A stretch of DNA of 64,000 nt from Pelobacter propionicus DSM 2379 (GTDB lineage Bacteria > Desulfobacterota > Desulfuromonadia > Geobacterales > Pseudopelobacteraceae). The stretch lies in contig NC_008609.1 in assembly GCF_000015045.1 (NCBI RefSeq), positions 496,001 to 560,000 of the forward strand. The letters run 5' to 3'. Below are positions 8,210 through 16,521 of this stretch, one piece after another; position 1 is the stretch's first letter; each line of letters starts with the position of its first letter. Both the position numbers and the translations under genes were made by a program. A model generated the notes under the pieces. It was not told the DNA's origin. It was given only the letters and a program-made list of their open reading frames with translations, and ran no database searches.

Positions 8210-8641
8210 TTATTGCTGTGCCGCTTCCGGCTGTGGCTGTGGGTTTTCTCCCTCCAGCATGGGAGAGGTATCCCCCCTTGGTTCCCATCCCTCCCACACA
8301 TAGGCAGGATCGATCATGGAATCGTAGTATCCCGGTTGCGGTATCAGGAAGAAGGCTGCCTCGGCGGCGCCCATGGTGGCACGGAAGACGGTCATGCCGA
8401 TTCCCTTGAGCGGTCCGACGACATAGCCAGCCGCTCCCATGTCGCGCACGCTCAGGATCGTCTGCTTGGGAATCTCCACGATGCACGTAACGGCATTGGT
8501 CAGGCCGCGGGTAAGCTTGACCGCCATCTTCTCGGCAATCAGTTCGTCCCTCTGTTCGATCTCTTGCTCGGCAAGGGCTGAAAGGGGCAGGGCGAGCAGG
8601 AAAGCAACCACGAGTGTACAGTACAGCTGGCGTCTCTTCAT
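8210..8641 (-). CDS. TIGR04073-like exosortase-system-associated exported protein
   Basis: The 143-residue protein has a signal peptide (MKRRQLYC then a hydrophobic core to ALPLSALAE). The mature part carries KLTRGLTNAVTCIVEIPKQ, then GPLKGIGMTVFRATMGAAEAAFFLIP and a P..YDSMIDPAYV ending. This ordered set matches what I recall of TIGR04073, small proteins that co-occur with exosortase/PEP-CTERM systems. Their function is unknown. No exosortase gene is visible here. The ATG at 8641 follows AAAGGAGAT. Longer in-frame versions lack a ribosome site. The mature C-terminus is Pro/Gln-rich. Confidence 0.65.
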   Translation of the reverse strand: MKRRQLYCTLVVAFLLALPLSALAEQEIEQRDELIAEKMAVKLTRGLTNAVTCIVEIPKQTILSVRDMGAAGYVVGPLKGIGMTVFRATMGAAEAAFFLIPQPGYYDSMIDPAYVWEGWEPRGDTSPMLEGENPQPQPEAAQQ

Positions 8642-8830
8642 AAAATCTCCTTTGTGAGCCGACACAGGGATGTCTGATAGATCTGCTGTGTCATACCACA
8701 AAGAATCCGCACATGCAAGCCGGGGAATGTGCAGTAAGTTTGGGATGTTCGGGAGCTCCGGGCACGGTGGCTGCGCAGGTTTGGCGTGCAATGGCGCACA
8801 GGGTGCAGTCCCTTGACCGCGCCCCACGAG

Positions 8831-9427
8831 TCAGCGGGCGAATCTGGTCAGGTAGTCGGCAACCCCCTCGGTGGTAGGTTTCATCGCCTCCTCGCCCTCC
8901 TGCCAGTTGGCGGGGCAGACCTCGCCGTGGGTGTCGGAAAACTGGATCGCATCGAGCATCCTGATGGCCTCCGTGACGCTCCGCCCCAAGGGCAGGTCGT
9001 TGATGATGCAGTGCCTGACCGTCCCCGTCGGGTCGATCAGGAACAGGCCGCGCAGGGCCACGGAATTGTTCAGCAGGATACCGTATGATTTGGCGATCTC
9101 CCTGTCCAGATCCTGGACCAGCGGGAACTGGATGTTGCCGATGCCGCCGTTTTCGATGGGAGTGTTCTTCCATGCCAGATGGGTGAACTTGGAGTCAACG
9201 GAGATGCCGATCACCTCGCAGTTCTTTGCCTTGAAGGCTGCAATCTGTCGGTTGAAGGCCAGTATCTCGGACGGGCAGACGAAGGTGAAATCCAGGGGAT
9301 AGAAGAGCAGCAGGACAAATTTTCCCTTCAGGCTGGAGAGCGTGATGGAGGCGAAGCTATTGTCGGCCATGACCGCCTCGGCGGTGAAGTCGGGAGCCTG
9401 CTGGGTGACCAGGGTTGTCAAACTCAT
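8831..9427 (-). CDS. 2-Cys peroxiredoxin (AhpC/Prx1 type)
   Basis: A cytosolic thiol peroxidase reducing H2O2 and organic peroxides. The 198-residue protein has the peroxidatic Cys in DFTFVCPSE (about residue 51) with the following Glu, an Arg in GTVRHC, and the resolving Cys in GEVCPANW (about residue 171), so it is a typical 2-Cys dimer. AAAGGAGG precedes the ATG. A good promoter lies at 9469-9497. The electron donor (thioredoxin, AhpF or other) is not encoded nearby. This is oxidative defence expected of a strict anaerobe. Confidence 0.93.
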   Translation of the reverse strand: MSLTTLVTQQAPDFTAEAVMADNSFASITLSSLKGKFVLLLFYPLDFTFVCPSEILAFNRQIAAFKAKNCEVIGISVDSKFTHLAWKNTPIENGGIGNIQFPLVQDLDREIAKSYGILLNNSVALRGLFLIDPTGTVRHCIINDLPLGRSVTEAIRMLDAIQFSDTHGEVCPANWQEGEEAMKPTTEGVADYLTRFAR

Positions 9428-9468
9428 GGTATATCCTCCTTTTTCGAATAGTTGCGCTGAATGAGCGA

Positions 9469-9497
9469 TACATATCAGTCCCGCGCGCTCTTGTCAA
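9469..9497 (-). promoter_or_regulatory. Sigma-70-like promoter for peroxiredoxin
   Basis: On the minus strand a perfect TTGACA (9497-9492) and TATGTA (9474-9469) are separated by 17 bases, ending about 40 bases before the ATG. Confidence 0.65.
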
Positions 9498-9788
9498 TAG
9501 GATAAAAACAATCTTCTTTGTTTTTTTGTGATTTGCTGGAGAAAGATGGCTTGGGGAGGAGATTTTTAAGAAGGGGGAAGGCAAACGCCGAATGGCGCGC
9601 GGTTTGTGCCTGTTTTTTGCGCAGCACTCCGTCCGGAGGGCGTGATGGCGGGGATTGCCGTCGGGACGCTCTATGCGAGGCAGTGCGCCGGCAGAGCTGT
9701 ATAAAAAATATGCAGAGGCGCTTTGGTCTCGGGCTGCGGAAACAAGGGAGAAGCTGATTTTAAAGGAAAAATCGGATACTGACGATTA

Positions 9789-9804
9789 TGGCACGCTCCA
9801 TGCT
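9789..9804 (+). promoter_or_regulatory. Sigma-54 (-24/-12) promoter of the PII/Amt cluster
   Basis: TGGCACGCTCCATGCT matches the sigma-54 consensus TGGCACG-N4-TTGCW at every fixed position except one (A for the first T of TTGC). The GG and GC dinucleotides are intact at the right spacing. It is on the plus strand about 135 bases before the beta-barrel gene that opens the nitrogen cluster, so NtrC-type activation under nitrogen limitation is expected. Confidence 0.8.
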
Positions 9805-9938
9805 GACAGGTAGTCACAGACACAGGTTGTACGGCCCCTGATGTCTCCACATTCTACTCTACAGAACGTGCAGCGATGAGACCAACGAAGCTTTCATCCC
9901 ATCACCGTTCAAAATCAACGATGAAAAGGAGAGGAAAG

Positions 9939-10694
9939 ATGAAATTGGGAAGAGTTGTGGCAACGGCATGCGCGACAGTGGCACTGGCGAGTGGCGTGGC
10001 AATGGCGACACCTGCGACGCAGGTCTGGATACCGTCGCCTGACGTGAAGGGGTTTGGCGACGTTCACATCGATGTTGACTATTACGGCCGCTTTTCCAAC
10101 AAGAACAATGCGGGCGCCAACATGTACGACATCGGCGTGGGCGTGGGTATCTCCCCCTTCGAGAACCTGAAACTGGAGATCGGCGCAGATTTTCTCAAGC
10201 AGAGCATCCACGACTATGACAGCCACCCCTTCTATTTCAACGCCAAGCTGGGTACGCCCGAAGATGCCTTCGGTATTAAGGGGTTGCCGTCATTTGCTGT
10301 CGGCATCTACAACATGGGCACCTACAACGATACCTCGAAGGGGGTCTACACCCGTCAGAACATAGCCTATGGCCTGGCCGGCAAGACTCTGCCGGTCATC
10401 GGCCGTATATCCGCCGGTGGCTACTACGGCTCGGAGAGCGCACTGGGCAAGGGGGCCAACAGCGGCGCACTGGTTTCCTGGGATCGTACCATGGGCGAAA
10501 TCTCCGACAAGCTCTGGCTGGCAGCTGATTACATGAGCGGCAACAACGCCAATGGCGCGGCAAGCATCGGCGCGGCCTGGGCATTTTCCAAGAACGTTTC
10601 CGTATTGGTGGGCGCCGTGTTCTTCAACCCCTTCCAGGAAGAGAAGCCTGGCGGGAAGCCTGCGTTCACCACCCAGTTGGATCTTTCGTTCTAG
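9939..10694 (+). CDS. Exported outer-membrane beta-barrel-like protein of the nitrogen cluster
   Basis: The 251-residue protein has a signal peptide with likely cleavage after AMA (about residue 25). The mature chain is rich in Gly and aromatic residues with alternating strands (IDVDYYGRFSN, MYDIGVGVGISPFENLKLEIGADF, FAVGIYNMGTY, VSVLVGAVFF). It ends LDLSF with a terminal Phe, the usual signal of barrels inserted by BAM. I do not recognise a named family. It is first in the sigma-54 cluster, 89 bases before PII. A channel helping ammonium or small nitrogen compounds across the outer membrane is an inference from context only. AAAGGAGAGG precedes the ATG at 9939. Confidence 0.6.
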   Translation: MKLGRVVATACATVALASGVAMATPATQVWIPSPDVKGFGDVHIDVDYYGRFSNKNNAGANMYDIGVGVGISPFENLKLEIGADFLKQSIHDYDSHPFYFNAKLGTPEDAFGIKGLPSFAVGIYNMGTYNDTSKGVYTRQNIAYGLAGKTLPVIGRISAGGYYGSESALGKGANSGALVSWDRTMGEISDKLWLAADYMSGNNANGAASIGAAWAFSKNVSVLVGAVFFNPFQEEKPGGKPAFTTQLDLSF

Positions 10695-10762
10695 GTAGTC
10701 CCTCCTTCAATCGGGGGCGGGATGTTTCCACCACCATCTGTTGAGGAGTTTTAACCACATAA

Positions 10763-11122
<360 letters not shown>

Positions 11123-11167
11123 CGCTGCACACACGGGTGCACTGGAAAACCCGAGGGAGGCTTCGCT

Positions 11168-12619
11168 ATGAAACTCAAATTATTCCTAAGTATAAGCATG
11201 CTCATGCTTATACTGGTTGCCGGCAGGATGCCGGTTGTCGCACACGCCGAAGAAAACAAGGATACTGCTTTCGCCGTGACTGCCCCGGCAGCGGCAAGCG
11301 TGGCCGTCGCCGAGACCGCTCCGGCTGCTGCCACTGAAGCCGCGCCTGCCCCGAAGCCGGTGACCGCCGAAGATGTCCAGACCAATCTGAACTTTGTCTG
11401 GACACTGATTGCGGCCTTTCTGGTCTTTATCATGCAGGCCGGTTTCGCGCTGGTGGAAATCGGCTTTACCCGGGCCAAGAACGCCTGCAACATCCTGATG
11501 AAGAACATGATGGACTTCTCCGCCGGAGCGATCGCCTACTGGGCGGTAGGATTCGGGCTCATGTTCGGTGTCAGCAACGGCTTCTTCGGAACCACGCACT
11601 TCTTCTTCAACGGCGTTGCCGAGGCTGATCAGCCGTGGAACTTCGCCTTCTGGATGTTCCAGGTTGTCTTTGCCGCCACCACCGCCACGATTATCTCCGG
11701 AGCTGTGGCTGAACGCACCAAGTTCAGCGCCTACATCGTCTACTCCTTCGTCGTATCGGCCGTGATCTACCCCATCTTCGGCTCCTGGGCCTGGGGCAAT
11801 CTCTACAAGGGGACCGGCTGGCTGGCAAGCATGGGCTTCATCGATTTCGCCGGTTCGACGGTCGTTCACTCCATGGGGGGCTGGCTCTCCCTTGCCGGTG
11901 CCATCATCGTCGGTCCGCGCATCGGCAAGTACGACAAAAATGGCAACCTGAAGCCGATTCCCGGACACAATATACCCTTGGCTGGCCTGGGTGTCTTCCT
12001 GCTCTGGTTCGGCTGGTACGGCTTCAACCCCGGTTCCACTACCACCGGCACTACCGGCATCGCCATCATCGCGGTGACGACGACCCTGGCTGCTGCAGCT
12101 GGCGCCAACTCGGCCATGTTCTTTACCTGGCTCAAGTTCGGTAAACCGGATGTGGGCATGACCCTGAACGGGGCCCTGGCTGGCTTGGTGGGTGTCACCG
12201 CCGGCTGCGCCAACGTCTCTCCCCTCTCCGCAGTGATCATCGGAATGGTGGCTGGCGTGCTGGTGGTTCTGTCGGTCATGTTCTTCGACAGAATCAAGAT
12301 CGATGACCCGGTCGGCGCGGTGTCGGTGCATGGCGTTTGTGGCGCCTGGGGGACCTTGGCGGCCGGACTCTTCAACAGCGCCGGTTTCAGCCTGAAACAG
12401 GTCGGTGTCCAGCTGGTCGGAATGGGCGCCTGCTTCGTCTGGGCTTTTGGATGCGGCCTGATCCTCTTCAAGCTGATCGACATGGTCATCGGCATGCGGG
12501 TCTCCAGGGAAGAGGAAATGGCCGGACTGGATCTGTGCGAACACGGCGCATCGGCTTACCCCGACTTCCAGACGGTTCACTTCGGCGCAATGTTCAACCC
12601 GGACGAAGGAAAGAAATAA
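11168..12619 (+). CDS. amt: Ammonium transporter, cyanobacterial-type Amt subclass
   Basis: The 483-residue protein has an N-terminal signal-like helix, an Ala/Pro-rich spacer (to about residue 70), then the 11-helix Amt core. Function-defining residues are present: Phe and SGAVAERTKFSAY of the vestibule, DFAGSTVVHSMGGW with the first pore His, and VSVHGVCGAWGTLAAG with the second. The first core helix reads FALVEIGFTRAKNACNILMKNMMDF, and the VVHSMGGW...GPRIGKY segment is of the kind seen in the cyanobacterial-like Amt subclass, unlike the E. coli AmtB-type partner downstream. It is 45 bases after PII with a good GGGAGG site. It should carry ammonium across the inner membrane. Confidence 0.92.
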   Translation: MKLKLFLSISMLMLILVAGRMPVVAHAEENKDTAFAVTAPAAASVAVAETAPAAATEAAPAPKPVTAEDVQTNLNFVWTLIAAFLVFIMQAGFALVEIGFTRAKNACNILMKNMMDFSAGAIAYWAVGFGLMFGVSNGFFGTTHFFFNGVAEADQPWNFAFWMFQVVFAATTATIISGAVAERTKFSAYIVYSFVVSAVIYPIFGSWAWGNLYKGTGWLASMGFIDFAGSTVVHSMGGWLSLAGAIIVGPRIGKYDKNGNLKPIPGHNIPLAGLGVFLLWFGWYGFNPGSTTTGTTGIAIIAVTTTLAAAAGANSAMFFTWLKFGKPDVGMTLNGALAGLVGVTAGCANVSPLSAVIIGMVAGVLVVLSVMFFDRIKIDDPVGAVSVHGVCGAWGTLAAGLFNSAGFSLKQVGVQLVGMGACFVWAFGCGLILFKLIDMVIGMRVSREEEMAGLDLCEHGASAYPDFQTVHFGAMFNPDEGKK

Positions 12620-12713
12620 TCTGTTCCTGCACGAGGGGCCGGCCCCATCGCCATGATGGTGGCCGGACTCTCGTTTTCCGCACCCACACACCACTTATCG
12701 AAGGAGATACTGC

Positions 12714-14237
12714 ATGAAAGCTCAAGGATGGCTTTCACACTACTGTTTCATTCCCCGGATGGAGCAGCTTGCCGTCGTACTGATCCTCGGCATTACGCTG
12801 TTTCTGTCTCCCTTTGTCGCATCGGCCCCGGCTGAAGAGACGTCGGCCACTGCTCCCGCGGCAACCTCCTCTGCCGCTCAAGGCGCGGCAGCCGCGAACT
12901 CTCCGTCCGCCGAAGCCGTGTCGGTCGTCGCTCCTGCCGAGCCCCCCGATGTCGCTCCGGTGCTCGACACCGGCGACACCGCCTGGATGCTTGTCTCCTC
13001 TGCCCTGGTGCTGCTGATGATCCCCGGCTTGGCGCTCTTCTACGGCGGCATGGTCCGCCAGAAGAACGTGCTCTCCACCATGATGCATTCCCTGGTGGCC
13101 ATGGGCATTGTCGGCGTGCAGTGGGCGGTGATCGGCTATTCCCTTGCCTTTGCTCCCGACATGGGGGGCATGGGGCTGGTCGGAGACTTCAGCAAGGCCA
13201 TGCTGGACGGCCTGGTTATCGTCAAGGACGCTGCCAGCGGCACGGTTGACTGGGCCCTGTTCCAGAATTACACCAAGGAGCCGGGCGCGATTCCCGAGCT
13301 GGTGTTTGCCATGTACCAGTGCATGTTCGCCATGATCACCGTGGCGCTGATTTCCGGCGCCATGGCGGAGCGGGTCAAGTTTTCGGCCTACTGCCTGTTC
13401 GTGCTGCTCTGGACCACCCTGGTGTACGATCCGCTGGCACACTGGGTCTGGATGACCGAAGGCTGGCTGTTCAAGAAGGGGGCGCTTGATTTCGCCGGTG
13501 GCACGGTTGTTCACCTCTCCTCCGGTATTTCGGCCTTGGTGTTTCTGAAGTTCCTGGGCAAACGCCACGGATTTCCCCATGAGCGCATGGCGCCCCACAA
13601 CCTGCCCCTGACACTCTTGGGCGTGGGTCTGCTCTGGTTCGGCTGGTTCGGATTCAACGCCGGTTCGGCCATCGTGGGCGTCAACAACTCCGACGCGGCC
13701 GGTGGCCTGGCAGGTCTGGCCTTCGCCACCACCACCATAGCGCCGGCAGCAGCCGGTCTCTCCTGGATGATCGCCGAGTGGATCCACTCAGGGCGCCCCA
13801 GCGCCCTCGGCTTCGGCTCCGGTGTCGTGGCCGGCCTGGTGGTCATCACGCCGGCAGCCGGGTTCGTGCAGCCGGGAGCCGCCCTGCTGATGGGGCTTAT
13901 GGCCGGTGTGGTCTGCTACGGCGGCGTGCTGATGAAGGCCAAGCTGAAGTACGACGACTCCCTGGACGCCTTCGGTGTTCACGGCGTGGGCGGTACCTTC
14001 GGCGCCATCCTGACCGGCGTGTTCGCCACGGTGGGCGCCACCGGCCTCCTGGCCGGCAACGCCCAGCAGCTGATGACCCAGCTGATCGCCATCCTGGCGG
14101 CAGGCGCCTATGCCGTCATCGTAACCCTGATCATATCCTTTGTTCTCGACAAGACCATTGGTCTGCGGGTGGAGAAGGAAGACGAGATCATGGGTCTGGA
14201 CCAGACACAGCATTCCGAGTCGGGCTACAACATGTAG
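12714..14237 (+). CDS. amtB: Ammonium transporter, E. coli AmtB-like subclass
   Basis: The 507-residue protein also has a signal-like helix and an Ala/Ser/Pro-rich spacer before the 11-helix core. The core starts DTAWMLVSSALVLLMIPG and carries ALFYGGMVRQKNVLS, the vestibule QCMFAMITVAL, DFAGGTVVHLSSG and FGVHGVGGTFGAILTG with both pore His. These match the classic AmtB subclass and differ from the preceding Amt. It is 94 bases after that gene, with GGAGAT before the ATG, and ends at the 14266-14301 terminator. Two non-identical Amts under one PII suggest division of labour in affinity or gating, which is inference. Confidence 0.93.
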   Translation: MKAQGWLSHYCFIPRMEQLAVVLILGITLFLSPFVASAPAEETSATAPAATSSAAQGAAAANSPSAEAVSVVAPAEPPDVAPVLDTGDTAWMLVSSALVLLMIPGLALFYGGMVRQKNVLSTMMHSLVAMGIVGVQWAVIGYSLAFAPDMGGMGLVGDFSKAMLDGLVIVKDAASGTVDWALFQNYTKEPGAIPELVFAMYQCMFAMITVALISGAMAERVKFSAYCLFVLLWTTLVYDPLAHWVWMTEGWLFKKGALDFAGGTVVHLSSGISALVFLKFLGKRHGFPHERMAPHNLPLTLLGVGLLWFGWFGFNAGSAIVGVNNSDAAGGLAGLAFATTTIAPAAAGLSWMIAEWIHSGRPSALGFGSGVVAGLVVITPAAGFVQPGAALLMGLMAGVVCYGGVLMKAKLKYDDSLDAFGVHGVGGTFGAILTGVFATVGATGLLAGNAQQLMTQLIAILAAGAYAVIVTLIISFVLDKTIGLRVEKEDEIMGLDQTQHSESGYNM

Positions 14238-14265
14238 TGCCATCCTCCTGGTATTCAGCATAACC

Positions 14266-14301
14266 GGCAGAAGCCGCCCATTCGGGAGGCTTCTGCCCTT
14301 T
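14266..14301 (+). terminator. Terminator after the second Amt gene
   Basis: A perfect 10-bp stem GGCAGAAGCC/GGCTTCTGCC (14266-14275 and 14288-14297) has a 12-base loop and a weak CTTT tail. The weak tract may allow partial read-through into the kinase gene 27 bases later. Confidence 0.65.
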
Positions 14302-14327
14302 GCATATAAACACACACCGGAGTGGAT

Positions 14328-15080
14328 ATGAAGAATCCGGCCGATACGTATGGCCAGGGGAGACTCGACGAAGAGCTCCTGAAGCAGCTGGTCCATAATG
14401 AAAAGATGGCCGAACTGGGCAGGATGTCCGCGGGGATCGTGCACGAACTGAATGCGCCGCTCTCGGTCATCGCCTCGGCGGCTCAGATGATCCTGCGCGA
14501 GACGGATGTGCCGGAGTTCGTGCGCGAGATGGTCGGACGCATCGGCGTCGAGGCTCAGCGTCTCTCCCATCTGGCCAGGGGAATGCTCAGTCTGAGCTGT
14601 CGAGACTCGACCCTCCAGGAGGTGGACATCAATCTCACCATCCGCTTTGTCCTTGATTTCATCTCCTACGAGGCGGCCCGGCGCGCAGTCCTGGTCGTGC
14701 CGAAACTGGATTTTCGTCTGCCGGTGATCCTGTTGGACGGCAACAAGCTCAAGCAGATCCTGCTCAATCTCGTCATGAATGCGTTGCAGGCCATGGAAGA
14801 TCAAGGGGGGGTGTTGCGCGTGGAGACCGGCTCTCCGTTGCCGGGCGAGGTCGACATCGTCATCAATGACAATGGTCCGGGGATTCCCGCCGAGTCCCTG
14901 GAAAAGATATTCCAGCCCGGTTTCACCACCAAGAAGGAAGGAGAGGGGACCGGCCTGGGGCTGTTCGTTACCAGGATGTTGGTGGAACAATTGGGGGGGC
15001 GCATTGAGGTGGACAGCCGCATTAGCGAAGGGACCACATTCAGGGTGACACTGTCAACGGGGGAGCGGAGCGAGGATTGA
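14328..15080 (+). CDS. Soluble NtrB-like sensor histidine kinase
   Basis: The protein is about 250 residues long and has no membrane segment and almost no sensor domain. It goes from a 25-residue lead straight to a HisKA box (AELGRMSAGIVHELNAPLSVI, phospho-His near residue 40). The HATPase_c core follows with N box (LLNLVMNALQAM), G1 (DNGPGIP), F box and G2 (GTGLGLFV). This minimal layout fits kinases that take their signal from a partner, as NtrB does from PII. No response regulator is adjacent. GGAG lies 5 bases before the ATG at 14328, preferred over a GTG at 14322. Linkage to the PII/Amt cluster suggests nitrogen sensing (inference). Confidence 0.8.
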   Translation: MKNPADTYGQGRLDEELLKQLVHNEKMAELGRMSAGIVHELNAPLSVIASAAQMILRETDVPEFVREMVGRIGVEAQRLSHLARGMLSLSCRDSTLQEVDINLTIRFVLDFISYEAARRAVLVVPKLDFRLPVILLDGNKLKQILLNLVMNALQAMEDQGGVLRVETGSPLPGEVDIVINDNGPGIPAESLEKIFQPGFTTKKEGEGTGLGLFVTRMLVEQLGGRIEVDSRISEGTTFRVTLSTGERSED

Positions 15081-15083
15081 TTG

Positions 15084-15569
15084 TCAGACCGGCTCTTCCA
15101 GCAGGGGGATGATGACTACTTTCATGCTTCCCCTGCGCCAGAGACCGATCTTCTGTGCGGCTGCCCGGGAGAGGTCGATGAAGTGGAACGACTTGCGTGC
15201 GCAACGGTCGTTGACGGTGACGTGAACTTCCTGTTTCGTGGCCGGGTTGACTACGCGCACAACGGTACCCAGTGGCAGGCTGTGGTGGGCGGCGGTCATC
15301 AGGTCGGGGTGGTAGCGGTGACCTGATGAGGTCCTGCGCCCCTCGAAGCGTTTGGCGTAATAGGTGGCCAAGCCGATCACCGGTTGCAGCGGACTGGCCT
15401 TGTGAACCAGTCCTTCCAACAGTGATGTTATGGGGGACGATGAATCATTGGAACGGGGCGCGGTCACTCCCTTGCTCCCCTGTTCGGCGCGTGCGGTGCC
15501 TGCCGGAGCCAGGCTCATGAACGCACAGAGTGGAAAAACCAAGGTTTTTAGATGACGTAGGCTAAACAT
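15084..15569 (-). CDS. RlpA-like double-psi beta-barrel exported protein
   Basis: The 161-residue protein has a signal peptide with cleavage near TARA/EQ. The C-terminal 95 residues form the RlpA-like double-psi barrel: GLATYYAKRFEGRRTSSG, LMTAAHHSLPLGTVVRVVN, VTVNDRC and FIDLSRAAAQKIGL. RlpA proteins are septal lytic transglycosylases that cut naked glycan strands. The canonical NDRGPF is NDRCARKSF here, a Cys replacing Gly. No SPOR domain is present. The gene converges with the kinase, with 3 bases between stops. It has no ribosome site, and its promoter (15578-15606) ends almost at the ATG, so the mRNA is probably leaderless. Confidence 0.8.
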   Translation of the reverse strand: MFSLRHLKTLVFPLCAFMSLAPAGTARAEQGSKGVTAPRSNDSSSPITSLLEGLVHKASPLQPVIGLATYYAKRFEGRRTSSGHRYHPDLMTAAHHSLPLGTVVRVVNPATKQEVHVTVNDRCARKSFHFIDLSRAAAQKIGLWRRGSMKVVIIPLLEEPV

Positions 15570-15577
15570 AGAACGGT

Positions 15578-15606
15578 TTTATACATTAATCGGGCTCCTG
15601 GGTCAA
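15578..15606 (-). promoter_or_regulatory. Sigma-70-like promoter giving a near-leaderless RlpA-like mRNA
   Basis: On the minus strand TTGACC (15606-15601) and TATAAA (15583-15578) are spaced by exactly 17 bases, with TG ahead of the -10. The ATG begins 8 bases after the -10, so the expected start lies within 0-3 bases of it. The -35 overlaps the end of the upstream gene. Confidence 0.65.
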
Positions 15607-16499
15607 GTCTTTGCATGCCCCTTTTTAAGGTATTCCCTGATTCCCTCTTTGAAATCGCGTGGTTCGAAGCCGAAGGTTTTTTGCCAGCCGCCGTCGCAGA
15701 TGCTCTCCTCCAGCAGCATGCGCAACTGATCGCTGGTGATGGGGAACTGGGGTATGTGCTGCATGATCGGGATGATCAGTTTCATCAGGGCCAGGGGGGC
15801 GTGGGGCTTGAGCGGCGCCGGTTTTCCCATGGCATCGGCTATGGCGTCCAGCAGTTCCAGATAGCTGAGCCGGTTGGCGCCGCAGAGATCGTAGCAGTGA
15901 GCGATGGTCTCGCCCAACTCCAGGGAGAGGGCGAAACAGCGGGCCACGTCATCGGCATGGATCGGTTGCAGCCGGTAGCGACCGTTGCCCATGACCGGCA
16001 TGACCGGGGCGTGACGCAACTGTCCGGCCAGCATGTTGATGAACGAGTCCCCGGGGCCGTAGATCAGCGAGGGGCGCAGGATGGTCCACTCCAGGCCGGA
16101 GGCGCGTACCAGCTCTTCTGCCCGGAACTTGCTGCGGTGGTACTCGGCGCGGGCGTCCTTGCGCGTACCCAGGGCCGACATCTGCAGGTAGCGCCCGATG
16201 CCTGCAGCCTTCGCCGCTGCCAACATATTGGCGGTGGCCTGAACGTGCAGTCGCTGGAAGGTGATTCCGCGGGAGGGGAATTCGCGGATGATGCCCACCA
16301 GGTTGATGACTGCCTGACATCCCTGGGCCGCGTCCAGAAAACTCTCCGGCCTGGTCACGTCCCCCTCGACCTGCTCCACCCCCTCGATGGCCGGAGCGCG
16401 CCGATGTACCAGCAGGCGCGGTTCGTGTCCCCGGCTGATGAGTTCTCGGATCAGGTGCCCGCCTACGAATCCGGTGCCGCCGCTGATGAAGATCTTCAT
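15603..16499 (-). CDS. NAD(P)-binding NDUFA9/atypical SDR-family protein
   Basis: The 298-residue protein starts MKIFISGGTGFVGGHLIREL, a Rossmann GxxGxxG dinucleotide-binding loop. It continues with GDVTRPES, AVINLVGIIRE, and a YHRSK motif near residue 120 in place of the classical YxxxK. These features match the atypical SDR group that includes complex I NDUFA9 and bacterial nucleoside-sugar epimerase-like proteins. The substrate cannot be read from sequence. An envelope sugar or quinone-linked role is only suggested. A GGAGG site precedes the ATG. It lies 22 bases downstream of the DUF3124 gene on the same strand and is probably co-transcribed. Confidence 0.8.
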   Translation of the reverse strand: MKIFISGGTGFVGGHLIRELISRGHEPRLLVHRRAPAIEGVEQVEGDVTRPESFLDAAQGCQAVINLVGIIREFPSRGITFQRLHVQATANMLAAAKAAGIGRYLQMSALGTRKDARAEYHRSKFRAEELVRASGLEWTILRPSLIYGPGDSFINMLAGQLRHAPVMPVMGNGRYRLQPIHADDVARCFALSLELGETIAHCYDLCGANRLSYLELLDAIADAMGKPAPLKPHAPLALMKLIIPIMQHIPQFPITSDQLRMLLEESICDGGWQKTFGFEPRDFKEGIREYLKKGHAKT

Positions 16500-16521
16500 G
16501 GGGTCTTCCTCCGTTGGTCTG

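Larger units (their letters stand above)
9428..9938. other. Divergent intergenic region: peroxiredoxin and nitrogen-cluster promoters
   Basis: This 511-base stretch holds the peroxiredoxin promoter (9469-9497, minus) and the sigma-54 promoter (9789-9804, plus). The 290 bases between them contain no convincing gene. Enhancer sites for an NtrC-type activator would be expected here, but I could not identify one with confidence. Confidence 0.6.

Noticed and set aside
9643-9702. 19-codon frame starting ATGGCGGGG between peroxiredoxin and the nitrogen cluster
   Set aside because: Too short, with no ribosome site and no conserved feature.
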